DNA from: Calothrix sp. NIES-4105
Lineage (GTDB): Bacteria; Cyanobacteriota; Cyanobacteriia; Cyanobacteriales; Nostocaceae
Reading direction: 5' to 3'
Assembly: GCF_002368415.1 (NCBI RefSeq)
Contig: NZ_AP018290.1
Location: 6,523,614 to 6,587,613 of the forward strand
DNA length: 64,000 bases
Positions 54,836 through 63,989 of the stretch are shown here, piece by piece. Below the pieces are notes generated by a model, which saw only the letters and a program-made list of their open reading frames with translations, was not told the origin of the DNA and searched no databases. The stretch's first letter is position 1; each line of letters begins with the position of its first letter. Position numbers and translations under genes: made by a program.

Positions 54836-56062
54836 CTATTTACTGAAGAGACGGTAGTAAAGGAATGTGCTAAGTTCCTTGATGGGGAAGAGTATATAGG
54901 TTAGAGGGTTGACGGTGACTATAATATTGCGGAAGTCTCGCTTTGCTAGAAAGAGTATTCCTTTGGCTACAAAAGGCGCCGACATGACACCATAAGGATT
55001 AAGCTGGCTTTTAAAAGGTCCAAGGATTAATTTGCGTATCGTGCAAACCTTATCTAAGCGTTTGAGGGTGATAATTTCTCCTAACGCGCGTTTGCTAAGT
55101 TCATAAAGCGGACTGAGTGCGGGAGATACTTCAGCTTCGGAGGTGTTAACCCAAATTTCCTTTGTGGCTTTTGCATCTGCTCCGGTTATAGTGGTCATGA
55201 ATATATCCATCAACCGTAACGCGCTAAAGGTGTTTACCTCGTAAGACGAGTTTATGGCATCTGTTGTGCGGGCGCCATATACGTTTATTCCGTGGTTGAT
55301 AATTAAAATATCGACTTTCTGTAAATTGTCTAGTAGTGCAGCTTCGTTACCCATTTGCCACGAAAGCACTTTTATCCCGTCTTGCAATATTTGGTCGGGA
55401 CGAGTTGTGATAGCGACAACTTTAGCTCTATGCAGTACAAGTTCTGCTGTTAACGCTTGTCCCAAAGCACCACTAGCACCAGTTATAGCTATTGTTTTGC
55501 CTTGAAGTGATAATCCTGTTCCAAGTACTTTATCCACTAGAGGAAAAACACCACTATAGTATGCATTTACATTATCAAAATGATGGCGCCAGTGGTAGGT
55601 ACGATTTACCAGCCATACAGATGGAACTTCTTCCAAAGCTCCAGGCAAATGTGTATAGTCTGTCTCAATACTTCCTTGAAAATACCTTACACTCGCAGCA
55701 TAGAGAAAACCCCAAGCGTAAACTACTCCCAACCAAAACCCCGCTTGATGGATAAAAAAAGCTAAGGGTGTCACGACCGCCACAAGTAAACCCGATTCTA
55801 AAATATCATGATATAACTGCGAATCTCGATAAGCTTTGAGCGAAACCACCGAAAAATCCCGTTTATATGCCATATGGTGCTTGTTGTGCCATTTTGCTAA
55901 CCAACTAACCTGGTGGCATAAAGCATGATAGCTGTCCCTTAATACTTCAGCAAGCAACAGCGAGAGCAAAGCCCAAATAGTAAATTGGATGCAAGTGACT
56001 ACTACAGGCGCCCAGTTGGTCTGGATTGCCTCTATTGCGTTCAAACGAGTTAAAATCTCCAT
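54836..56062 (-). CDS. Bifunctional sterol desaturase / short-chain dehydrogenase
   Basis: 408 residues. The N-terminal half is a membrane fatty-acid-hydroxylase-type domain with histidine clusters HALCH, HNKHH and HWRHH for a di-iron site and several hydrophobic stretches. The C-terminal half (about 185-400) is a Rossmann short-chain dehydrogenase with AITGASGALGQ and ILIINHG. The classic Ser-Tyr-Lys triad is plausible in NTSEAEVSP ... YELSK. This fusion is characteristic of cyanobacteria; the substrate is not known (lipid or carotenoid-like). Monocistronic. Confidence 0.92.
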   Translation of the reverse strand: MEILTRLNAIEAIQTNWAPVVVTCIQFTIWALLSLLLAEVLRDSYHALCHQVSWLAKWHNKHHMAYKRDFSVVSLKAYRDSQLYHDILESGLLVAVVTPLAFFIHQAGFWLGVVYAWGFLYAASVRYFQGSIETDYTHLPGALEEVPSVWLVNRTYHWRHHFDNVNAYYSGVFPLVDKVLGTGLSLQGKTIAITGASGALGQALTAELVLHRAKVVAITTRPDQILQDGIKVLSWQMGNEAALLDNLQKVDILIINHGINVYGARTTDAINSSYEVNTFSALRLMDIFMTTITGADAKATKEIWVNTSEAEVSPALSPLYELSKRALGEIITLKRLDKVCTIRKLILGPFKSQLNPYGVMSAPFVAKGILFLAKRDFRNIIVTVNPLTYILFPIKELSTFLYYRLFSK

Positions 56063-56312
56063 ATCGTGCTATTGATATCTCTGTTTTTTCTTAATCATTC
56101 TTAATAATCCATCAACCCCGCGCAAAAATCGAGTTCTAGATCAAACTAAATTACTCTCTCCTCCTCTGTTTCTCTGCGTCTCTGTGGTAAATATCTTGAC
56201 ATTGGTTTATTTTTTACCTTATTAGGCACAGAGAGCGCTCCAGAGGAATGCAACTTATGAGTAAAATATACGGTCATACGTGTATCATGCGTTTAAATTA
56301 CACGAATAGATA

Positions 56313-57542
56313 ATGATAAATTTGAAGTGGAGTGTGAGGCGCCCCATTAAACAGCGTTATTTTGCTGCACTGGTGGCTTTGAGTTTAGCGGTAACGATGT
56401 TATTTCCTTTACCAATAAGCGCGCAAATACCTTCTCGCTTACCAGTAAGTGAGTTACGGGGAGTTTGGCTAACTAATATAGATAGCAATGTTCTATTTGA
56501 TAAACAGCGTTTAGATAATGCTTTAGCGCGTCTCAAAGAATTAAATTTTAATATAGTATATCCAACAGTATGGAACTGGGGATGGACGCTATATCCAAGT
56601 AAAGTTGCTCAAAGAGTTATTGGACGTAACGTTGACCCCGAACCAGGACTACAAGGACGCGATATGCTCAAAGAAGCCGTTGAGTCGGGACATGCCAAAG
56701 GTTTAAAGGTAATACCCTGGTTTGAATTTGGCTTTATGGCGCCAGCTGACTCTGAACTAGCAAAACGGCGCCCACAATGGCTTACAAGTCGTCGAGATGG
56801 TACTAAAATTGTCAAAGAAGGTACGCACGACCGAGTATGGTTAAACCCATTTCGTCCTGATGTCCAGCAATTCATGCTAGATTTAATCGTGGAAATAGTT
56901 AAAAACTACGATATAGATGGTATTCAATTTGACGACCATTTTGGTTTACCTGCGGAACTAGGCTATGATTCATACACTGTAGCGTTGTATAAAAAAGAAA
57001 ATCGCGGCAAATTACCTCCAAAAAATCCCCAAGACCCGGAATGGTTACGTTGGCGTGCCAATAAAATTACAAATTATATGAAACGGGTATTTACAGCCAT
57101 TAAAGCTGCAAACAAGAATTGCTTAGTTTCAGTATCACCAAACCCACAACGGTTTTCCTATGACTTTTTCCTTGCAGACTGGCAACGTTGGGAACGAATG
57201 GGGCTAATTGAAGAATTAATTATACAGATATATCGCAATGACTTAAAAGTATTTAATAGTGAATTAGACCGTCCAGAAGTCAAAGCAGCGCAAAGCCATA
57301 TCCCCGTCAGCATTGGTATTATCAGTGGCTTAAAAAATAAATATGTACCAATGCAACAAATTCAAACGCAAGTCCAAAACGTGCGCGCGCGTAAATTTGC
57401 AGGAGTTTCATTCTTTTTCTACGAAACGTTATGGAACATGAGTAACGAACCAATGCAGCAACGTCAAGCAGGTTTACAAAGCATGTTCCCAACACCAATA
57501 GCATACCCGCATTTATTAAATGGGTGGAGAGCTAATAGATAA
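56313..57542 (+). CDS. Exported glycoside hydrolase-like protein (GHL10 / family 10-like)
   Basis: 409 residues. A signal peptide (YFAALVALSLAVTMLFPLPISA) and a TIM-barrel: RGVWLTNIDSNVLFD, NIVYPTVWNWGWTLYPS, KVIPWFEFGF, WLNPFRPDVQQFMLDLI, GIQFDDHFG and CLVSVSPNP. This is the GHL10 family, probably acting on cell-wall or exopolysaccharide glycans; Asp residues in IQFDDH are candidate catalytic groups. Secreted. Stand-alone. Confidence 0.9.
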   Translation: MINLKWSVRRPIKQRYFAALVALSLAVTMLFPLPISAQIPSRLPVSELRGVWLTNIDSNVLFDKQRLDNALARLKELNFNIVYPTVWNWGWTLYPSKVAQRVIGRNVDPEPGLQGRDMLKEAVESGHAKGLKVIPWFEFGFMAPADSELAKRRPQWLTSRRDGTKIVKEGTHDRVWLNPFRPDVQQFMLDLIVEIVKNYDIDGIQFDDHFGLPAELGYDSYTVALYKKENRGKLPPKNPQDPEWLRWRANKITNYMKRVFTAIKAANKNCLVSVSPNPQRFSYDFFLADWQRWERMGLIEELIIQIYRNDLKVFNSELDRPEVKAAQSHIPVSIGIISGLKNKYVPMQQIQTQVQNVRARKFAGVSFFFYETLWNMSNEPMQQRQAGLQSMFPTPIAYPHLLNGWRANR

Positions 57543-57779
57543 TTTGCAACGGATACAACGGATGTAACGGATAAGTTGTAGGTTGGGTGTAGCGGCAGCG
57601 TAACCCAACATCAAATATTGTTGTTGATATTTCTGATGTCACAACAACATACATATGTCGAGTTACGACAACATATATAATGTAGTGCGCCAAATACCGC
57701 TTCAAAAAATCTAGGTAAATCTGGTAACTCCTAAATCCACGCACAATCGCGGTTCGTTGTACGATTTCCTCCACCTATT
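57543..57779. repeat. Intergenic repeat cluster
   Basis: Begins GCAACGGATACAACGGATG, a short relative of the 182-base repeat at 21718, then GTAGGTTGGGTGTAGCGG...TAACCCAACA, a common cyanobacterial palindromic element, then AT-rich DNA. No gene. Confidence 0.55.
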
Positions 57780-59402
57780 TCAAGATGGCACTCTAACCGC
57801 CCGTCCGTTATGACTTGCAAACGTTTGTTCATTCGGGTAATTTAATCCACCTGAGTTATTACACCCATTGGCAACCGAACTACCAAATTCAAGGAAACTA
57901 TTCTCAGTTGTCCCGTTGCGTAAGCTAGAGGAGGCTGTTGGCCTAGGCTGAAAGAAAGAGTGTCGGGCTGAACCTTTCACCCTTTTACTGATTTTGTTCC
58001 ATTGCGACCAGACGTGCTTTGTCGGTTCCTTACCTTCATAGGCGGTTCTGGCTGGAACACCCTCAGAATAGTTCATTGCACGTCGTGCAAGAACTAATGC
58101 TGCTGCCGTTCCTGAATTCATCCCATAAAGTGACATAAATTTGGTCATACCGATGAGGGATGAATACGCAGGATTAACGGTAATTAATTTAATCCCTAAT
58201 TTAAAGCATCGACTAAAAAGTAATTCATAAAAACGGCGATATGCGAAACCCGAAATCATCCGATTATACCGCTTATGCTTGGTGCCACTATTTAGTTGTG
58301 ATTTTTTGGCATCAAAATCTAATTCTTCAATGACAATAGGGCATTTAAAGGCCAGTGCCAATGTTGTTAATTCTGTAATAACGTCGGCGATTACTGCCTC
58401 TGTTTTATGATGTGATAAACTATGAAGATTAAACTTAATGTCTCCAAATCGTTTGGGATTACCGTCGGCATTTACTTTACACCATGCTACCGAGTTGACA
58501 TTTAGGTCTACACCGATACAACCCAACATTACTGTCTCGGATGTAATTGGTTTGTGTACATCAACTGTAATTTGTGCGAACCATACACCATATTTTCTTT
58601 GAATTATACGGTAAGTTATCGATTGACCCGATGCCCATGCTTGTTTAATTTCTTTGTCACCATAGCCATTTAGATTAATTGGTATTTCTACATACTCACC
58701 ATAGTTCGCTTCTAAAGCATAAGGCACACGAATTTTTAATATATCAAGAGAATCTTTCTCCAGACCGATAATTAATTGACAAACTTGATTTCCGTTTGAC
58801 TCGTCTTTACTTCCAACAAAATAAATGGTTTCTTTATTGCCTAAATTCACGTGCAACTGTTTTGATTTTAAATGTTTAAGCTGACACATCATCTGATGTA
58901 ACTTACGTTTTTGATGATGGAGCTTATTTTTCGCACTCTGGTAATAGGTGCCTGTATCGCGTCCAAAAGCTCTTGATGATGCTTGATCAAATTGGGGTTT
59001 ATATTTTGATGGTATTTTTGCTTTTTTACCTTGCTTTGCAGTTTGATTATATTTAACGACTGCTTGTAAATATTCAAGATGCTTTTTTACTTTCTTTTCA
59101 AGGACATCGACCGAGGATTTTAAGGTTTTTACTTTACTCTCTAATATTTTTATATGTCGTGCGTGTGACATGCGCGCACTTTTTATTTCGCCTTCTATAA
59201 ATGTAATAATACTCGAAGCTTGGCGCTTATTAATTGCAAATCTATCTTGCAGTGTTCTATTCAACTCTGCCAACTTTTGATTTTCAAGCAATCCTTTAAG
59301 ACTAAATATTGATGCATATGTCGAAATGGCTGCATAGTCTGCCAAAAATAAACCTGAATTGGTATCTGTGTGTATTTGCTTTACATAAGTTTGCTTGAGC
59401 AT
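57780..59402 (-). CDS. Stand-alone TnpB-like protein with altered RuvC-III
   Basis: About 540 residues. A helical, lysine-rich N-terminus (coiled coil about 75-120), then a RuvC-like domain: GCIGVDLNVNSVAW (first Asp), PIVIEELDFDAKK (Glu), and TVNPAYSSLIGMTKF, then YGMNSGTAAALVLARRAM. The third acidic residue expected before AAA is Thr here, and no zinc ribbon is present. The C-terminal 90 residues are Ser/Asn-rich. Relatives with S-x-T-A-A occur in cyanobacteria and I believe they are near the ancestry of Cas12k. No tnpA accompanies it and no CRISPR array is seen. Nuclease activity is doubtful. ATG at 59402 chosen over GTG at 59417. Confidence 0.78.
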   Translation of the reverse strand: MLKQTYVKQIHTDTNSGLFLADYAAISTYASIFSLKGLLENQKLAELNRTLQDRFAINKRQASSIITFIEGEIKSARMSHARHIKILESKVKTLKSSVDVLEKKVKKHLEYLQAVVKYNQTAKQGKKAKIPSKYKPQFDQASSRAFGRDTGTYYQSAKNKLHHQKRKLHQMMCQLKHLKSKQLHVNLGNKETIYFVGSKDESNGNQVCQLIIGLEKDSLDILKIRVPYALEANYGEYVEIPINLNGYGDKEIKQAWASGQSITYRIIQRKYGVWFAQITVDVHKPITSETVMLGCIGVDLNVNSVAWCKVNADGNPKRFGDIKFNLHSLSHHKTEAVIADVITELTTLALAFKCPIVIEELDFDAKKSQLNSGTKHKRYNRMISGFAYRRFYELLFSRCFKLGIKLITVNPAYSSLIGMTKFMSLYGMNSGTAAALVLARRAMNYSEGVPARTAYEGKEPTKHVWSQWNKISKRVKGSARHSFFQPRPTASSSLRNGTTENSFLEFGSSVANGCNNSGGLNYPNEQTFASHNGRAVRVPS

Positions 59403-59617
59403 CGGATATTTATACACCCTTTTATATCAATCCCACGACTACAATTATTGTATATTTTACTCGCTTCGAGGAAATTAAGAATTGTTACTTATACATACTG
59501 ATTTTTTGACCTAAAATTATGTATAAAGATTTACTGTTAAACCACTTTCCTGAGAATTATCGAGATTTGAAATCAATAAACCTATGAAATCCCATGATTT
59601 TGGGTTACTGCTGATAA

Positions 59618-59764
59618 CCCCAAGGAAAAGTAGCTACATATGGACAAGTCGCAGAACTAGCGAACCTTTGTGGAAAACCTCGTTTAGTAGGATACGCACT
59701 TTACCGTGTAGACATATCAAATTTAACTCAATATATTGTGGTTCATCTTAATACGTATGTATAA
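59618..59764 (+). pseudogene. Fragment of an alkyltransferase-like / MGMT gene
   Basis: An open frame without start: PQGKVATYGQVAELANLCG followed by KPRLVGYALYRV matches the DNA-binding helix-turn-helix and arginine-finger block of O6-methylguanine methyltransferase and alkyltransferase-like proteins. The frame then leaves the homology before the PWHRV region and stops at 59762. Preceded by a stop at 59615. A relic, probably broken by insertion of the neighbouring TnpB-type element. Confidence 0.7.
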
Positions 59765-59870
59765 TAAACACGTAATACGTTTTATTAAGATACACTCACT
59801 CAAGAGTCTTAAACTGAATTATCCGTTTCTAAAAACAGGCGCCGATTAATTTGATTACGACTCTTGTCAC

Positions 59871-60203
59871 TTATTGACAGTATCGTTTAAATTCTCGTTT
59901 CCGTCCCAACTTAAAGGCACTTCTATCACAGAAGCGCGGGAAGCGGATTAACTCACCATTTTCCACATATATTATTTCTCCCTCAAAAAAATGACGGTAA
60001 GTATCTTGAACAATTCCCACCAAATCTGAGCCGTCCACTGCAGTAACTTGAATATAAATACCTTCGGAGTAACCCGAATTATGTTTTACGGAAACTCTTA
60101 CAATGTTGTTCACAGTTATTGCGTCGCGAATAAGAGGATTCAGTAATTGCCCATGCCAATCACAAAGCGAATCTCGAAGATCAAAAAATATTTCCTCTTT
60201 CAT
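59871..60203 (-). CDS. Small protein of unknown function (DUF2314-like resemblance)
   Basis: 110 residues, soluble. The middle reads VSVKHNSGYSEGIYIQVTAVDGSDLVGIVQDTYRHFFEGEIIYVENGELIRFPRF, a strand-rich pattern like DUF2314 (E-x-I-W-V-x-V ... V-D-G ... G-x-L) seen among proteins with immunity-like or regulatory roles. The resemblance is weak. The basic C-terminus (KLGRKREFKRYCQ) is unusual. The neighbours give no functional hint. Confidence 0.5.
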   Translation of the reverse strand: MKEEIFFDLRDSLCDWHGQLLNPLIRDAITVNNIVRVSVKHNSGYSEGIYIQVTAVDGSDLVGIVQDTYRHFFEGEIIYVENGELIRFPRFCDRSAFKLGRKREFKRYCQ

Positions 60204-60262
60204 TACTCGACCGTCAAAAAATTATTCATTCCTAGGATAAACAATAAAACAGGCGCCACTAA

Positions 60263-60808
60263 TTACGATGTGATGTTTAGTAGAGATTTTGTACTAGATA
60301 TGGGCGGTTTTGGATAAATAGCAGTATTCTGAGCCGAAACAATTTTCCAATCTTTTCCCTGCTTTTCAAAAACATACTTCATTCGCGTTCTAAGCACTCC
60401 CGGCTCTGTCATCTCTATACCTGGGGGCAGTGCGTCATAACCGCGTAGCGTTTGAACTGTTTCTGCTACAGCAGCTTTGCGACCAAGTTGGCGCACCTTC
60501 CAAACTTCTACCTCAAGATTACTGTTTTTAAAGATACCACTGAAAAGTGTTGCGTGTCGCTTTTGCGTCTCATCCCGACCATCAAAGTGCGTACCTATAA
60601 TGTTAATAAAATCAGCATCCTCACTAAAGTCTTGAACCCACGCTTGTGCATTGTCCTGATTCCAAGCAATGGCTTGCATATTTATTATTGTGCGGATGGC
60701 AGTATCCGAAGATGCATACCGTGACTGGGCAGTTGCTACTAATAATGTTGAGATTAACATGATTAAAGCAATGCTTAAAAAGAGCAATGCGCGGTACAAG
60801 CGTTTCAT
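60263..60808 (-). CDS. Exported SnoaL-like (NTF2-fold) protein
   Basis: 181 residues. An N-terminal hydrophobic signal (LLFLSIALIMLISTLLVATAQ) is followed by a SnoaL/DUF4440-like fold: IRTIINMQAIAWNQDNAQAW, FSEDADFINIIGTHFDGRD and YVFEKQGKDWKIVSAQNTAI. Such domains are mostly of unknown function in bacteria. AGGAG precedes the ATG at 60808, which decides the start over a TTG at 60811. Confidence 0.78.
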   Translation of the reverse strand: MKRLYRALLFLSIALIMLISTLLVATAQSRYASSDTAIRTIINMQAIAWNQDNAQAWVQDFSEDADFINIIGTHFDGRDETQKRHATLFSGIFKNSNLEVEVWKVRQLGRKAAVAETVQTLRGYDALPPGIEMTEPGVLRTRMKYVFEKQGKDWKIVSAQNTAIYPKPPISSTKSLLNITS

Positions 60809-60811
60809 CAA

Positions 60812-61403
60812 AAACTCCTAGTTTAATAAGAAGGAAGAAGTATGAGGGCAGAGGACAGAAATGTTCAGGCACCTATAACTTATATCAACATAACATTGCG
60901 TGCGTTTCAAATCTCGTAAGCGTTATGATCAATAATTTATCTGCTAATATAAGAATAATTATCTTACCCAATGCTACTAAAAGCTAGGACAGCGAAGGGA
61001 AAAATCAGAAATAATTTTTTCATAATTTAAGTTTCTGTTTTAGGTGATTTAAAAAAGGCTAAGTTATTGCTATAAAGGTAAAACTACTTATGTAGACTAC
61101 CTAAATATATCAAGTTTCCCGCTAAGGTCGGCGCCCTAATCATTAGCTCCTGAGTTTAAGACCTACGCAATTTTAGACAACAACCGCGCGTTAGACAGTG
61201 AACTTAAAACAAATGGATTTGCAAGCACTAACAGTAGTTTATGCTTTATGTTCCCAGTCCCGAACTGTTGCTCTCGCACGCTCATAGTAGGTAACTAGAA
61301 TAAATGTGTACCTAAATATATTCAGCATCTTTACATATAATTCCTGATAACTTTTGACACTGCTAGCGCGCACATAAAATATATTTTCTACAAATGTCTA
61401 TTT
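60812..61403. other. Gene-free stretch
   Basis: 592 bases. I see no convincing gene, repeat family member or hairpin; one GGCGCC at 61130. Confidence 0.4.
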
Positions 61404-61898
61404 TTACGGAGAATTATCAAGTTCAGGAAGAAAAATTGTAATTCCATATTCAGGAGCAGTGGCTAATATCCGGTCAATCACTTCTTGAGTTATAGGTAAC
61501 GGTGGAACTGATGAATTTTCTACTTTAGTTCCGACTTGTGCAAAAAACTTTTCTACTCCACCTGGTGTAGCCAAAATCAGCATTTTGGCTGGTGTAGAAC
61601 CAACATTTTTAAAACTATGGAGTTGACCTTTGGGAGAATGCAAGAATGTTCCGGGAGTTGCTAAAACTGTTTGTTTGTCAAGATAAAACTCAATCGAACC
61701 AGATTGAATGTAGAATGCTTCATCTTCTCGACTATGAATATGTGGCGGCGGGCCTAATTGGGGTGCAACTACTACTTCAAACAGTGCATACTTGCCATCT
61801 GTTTGTTCGCTTGTAGCTTTAAACGTGGTTACATCGCCTGCTACTGAATAGCTATCACCGTCACCTGACCGCAATAATATCCCATGATTAATTGTCAT
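61404..61898 (-). CDS. Cupin-domain protein (quercetin dioxygenase-like)
   Basis: 164 residues. First cupin motif PHIHSREDEAFYIQSGSIEFYLD (two His and the Glu) and second motif PKGQLHSFKNVG are complete, so a metal site is likely. The length and order resemble quercetin 2,3-dioxygenase-like single cupins. An AGGAG motif sits before the ATG at 61898, which is preferred over the ATG at 61907. Substrate unknown. Confidence 0.8.
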   Translation of the reverse strand: MTINHGILLRSGDGDSYSVAGDVTTFKATSEQTDGKYALFEVVVAPQLGPPPHIHSREDEAFYIQSGSIEFYLDKQTVLATPGTFLHSPKGQLHSFKNVGSTPAKMLILATPGGVEKFFAQVGTKVENSSVPPLPITQEVIDRILATAPEYGITIFLPELDNSP

Positions 61899-62065
61899 TT
61901 TTATCATCTCCTAAGTTTTATGACAAACAGATTGCGTGCGACACTTGCACAAATAAACAAAACACAGCCTAGCCATGATTAAAATTTTAGCGAAAAGCAC
62001 AAGCCTACTGGCTATTTTATCGATGCTGTTAAGGCGCCTATTCAACTTTAGTACAAAAACATGAA

Positions 62066-62092
62066 ACTCTCTCATAAATGATAAGAGAGAGT
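62066..62092 (-). terminator. Hairpin after the 51-residue ORF
   Basis: ACTCTCTC and GAGAGAGT arms with an 11-base loop, about 40 bases downstream of the small minus-strand ORF, with a T-rich stretch after it on the minus strand. Confidence 0.55.
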
Positions 62093-62133
62093 CAGAAATG
62101 AAAGAAACTATGTTGCAGTACCACAAACATGGT

Positions 62134-62289
62134 TCAAAAGGCGCCTAACAATACAAGCATAGTAAATAGCGACACTATTCCCATTCCTGTTAATACAATC
62201 CGAAAGTAAGGAGCATGATTAATTGTGTCTAAATATTGATTTCTCTTCCGGTCTTCTTCAGTTAATGTTGTAAAATTCATTTCTCGCAT
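62134..62289 (-). CDS. Small single-pass membrane protein, 51 residues
   Basis: A clean short frame with GGAGG 6 bases before the ATG. Soluble, charged N-terminus (MREMNFTTLTEEDRKRNQY) and a C-terminal hydrophobic stretch (IVLTGMGIVSLFTMLVLLGAF) that would be tail-anchored. A hairpin follows. No family recognised; the size and layout resemble small photosystem or membrane-associated proteins in general but nothing specific. It faces the same way as the cupin at 61404. Confidence 0.6.
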   Translation of the reverse strand: MREMNFTTLTEEDRKRNQYLDTINHAPYFRIVLTGMGIVSLFTMLVLLGAF

Positions 62290-62767
62290 AATTACCTCCG
62301 CTAATCTTTGTAGCAGATTAAATAGATAAAACCCTACTTTAGGGATATTTTCAATTTAACTACAATCACAATGGTAATTACGAGTAAGTATAGAAAAATG
62401 AACAAAAATTATACTAATGTAATGTATAGTAATAAAACTTTAACCTCTAATACTAATTAATACAATTTAGTTTTTATAGGGTATGTTCATTGTAACATTC
62501 TTTAGTCATTTCAAAAGCAAATACTAAAATAATTATTTACAATAAAACACATTACCTGAATAAATTTTAATTTGATTAATACACCTGCTTGAAATAACAG
62601 TAATAATATACTAAGTAGTAGATAATATATACCCAGCCTCTATCTGAGAGACTGGGTGCCATATACAATTTCAACAAGTTTTTAGGCAGTCAAAAATCTT
62701 GCTTAACTTCCTCAATGTAGTAAGAGAAGTTACCCGTAAGTAGCTATTAGTTGTTTAGTTTTTTGAT
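62290..62767. other. AT-rich gene-free stretch
   Basis: 478 bases. A hairpin CCCAG-CCTCT...GAGAG-ACTGGG at 62633-62657 lies beyond the stop of the hydrolase gene (minus strand) and could be its terminator. The ACACCTGCTTG and TACTAAGTAG elements near 62580-62620 faintly recall the protease array but do not align well. Confidence 0.4.
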
Positions 62768-63475
62768 TTATCGGACGGCAAACCATTCGAGTGCAGAACT
62801 TGCAATATCTGTAGGAACCGTATGAAAACCATTAAACTCCTGGTAAACTACATCATAGCCCGCGCGCTGTAACTGTGGCACAATCTTCCTACTACAGTTG
62901 TCAATCGACAAAATATTATCCGATTTGCCATGTGAGATAAAAATACGCGGTTCTCCATACTGTGAAGCAGGCGCCATAAAACCAGGTGAGAATGCGATGA
63001 TATGGTTAAACAAGTCACCGTTAGTTATACCAATACTAAGTGCATAAGATGCACCATCAGAAAAACCTTCAACCGCAATGCGTGCCGGATCAACCGCTAC
63101 ACAACTAAATGTTTTCTCTAGTGAGAGGTCTATAAAAGCGATATCAGGACCATAGTCACCGTACACTATATCCCAGCTTTTTTCACGTGAAGGAGTTGCT
63201 AGTAAAATTAGTCCTTGAGCATCTGCCAAGTGTAGAAATGGCGCCAAAGCACCATGTGCATTACCACCTGCACCATGTAGCATTAGTACCAACGGTGCAG
63301 GTTGGTCTGACTTATAGCTTTTGGGTACATAAAGAAGCGCGTCACGGTGAGCATCTAGTCCCAGGGGTTGTAAACCATAAGATGCTGACAAATTAGTTGG
63401 TTGCTGTGGTCGTACAGACAACCGTCCTTGTTCATACACAAGGTTATACTGTTTTTGTTGCTTGTCTCTGATCAT
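62768..63475 (-). CDS. Alpha/beta hydrolase (PHB-depolymerase/esterase-like)
   Basis: 235 residues. Oxyanion region LMLHGAGGNAHG, nucleophile elbow EGFSDGASYAL (Ser), acid in SHGKSDNIL (Asp) and FNGFHTVP (His) complete the triad. No signal peptide, so cytosolic. Resembles dienelactone hydrolase/phospholipase-carboxylesterase types; substrate unknown. Confidence 0.85.
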   Translation of the reverse strand: MIRDKQQKQYNLVYEQGRLSVRPQQPTNLSASYGLQPLGLDAHRDALLYVPKSYKSDQPAPLVLMLHGAGGNAHGALAPFLHLADAQGLILLATPSREKSWDIVYGDYGPDIAFIDLSLEKTFSCVAVDPARIAVEGFSDGASYALSIGITNGDLFNHIIAFSPGFMAPASQYGEPRIFISHGKSDNILSIDNCSRKIVPQLQRAGYDVVYQEFNGFHTVPTDIASSALEWFAVR

Positions 63476-63878
63476 TTTTTAATTAATTGAGTTAACTAAT
63501 TTTATGCCTTCAGATAGAAGTATTAATTAATTGAAAAATAATTATTTAGTTTTATAAGTTAGAATCTTAACAAAGCCAGCTTGACTCAGTAACTATTAAA
63601 ATAGTATTTAATAAAAAACAATTTCGATTCAAATAGATAAATCGAAAGGTTATAATTAATAGTTCATTTATTATCTAGAGTTCCAAGAACGAAAACTTCA
63701 TTCTTTAAGAATATTTGGCGCCAGACTTAAGTAATAGATTGGTTCAGTTTAAAGTTAATTTTTTTTGTATTAATGACTACATTTCTGCCGAATGAATAGT
63801 TTTTTGGATTACGACCTAAGAAAGAAGCCAGGGTGTATACATCCAACATAAATTTTAAAAAAATCGCTAAACAACAGC
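63476..63878. other. Gene-free stretch before the RecQ fragment
   Basis: AT-rich, no gene; one GGCGCC at 63718. Promoters for the divergent hydrolase and RecQ-like start must lie here. Confidence 0.4.
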
Positions 63879-63989
63879 ATGGTTAAACAGCGCTCCAGTT
63901 ATAAGCAAATTCAACAAATCGAACGCGAGATTTTTGGTTACGATAGCTTGCGTCCTGGTCAACAAGAAGTAATTGCAGCATTAGATTAA
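63879..63989 (+). pseudogene. RecQ-like helicase N-terminus, stopped after 36 codons
   Basis: The frame MVKQRSSYKQIQQIEREIFG, then YDSLRPGQQEVIAAL, is the start of a RecQ helicase (F-G-Y-x-S-x-R-P-G-Q motif 0). Where family members continue with L-x-G-x-D, the frame meets GATTAA. Only 11 bases remain in the window, so it is unclear whether a frameshifted remainder follows. Either a relic or a broken gene. Confidence 0.65.

Noticed and set aside
57780-59764. Cas12k / CAST locus
   Set aside because: No Tn7-like tnsB, tnsC or tniQ and no CRISPR array or tracr-like repeat seen nearby; only a lone TnpB-like gene.
61911-62126. 71-codon minus-strand frame between the two small genes
   Set aside because: Overlaps a hairpin and the cupin ribosome-site region; no ribosome site, unusual composition.
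62570-62640. A further protease-array remnant
   Set aside because: Short shared words (ACACCTGCTTG, TACTAAGTAG) occur but orientation and spacing do not match the array, so chance similarity is likely.
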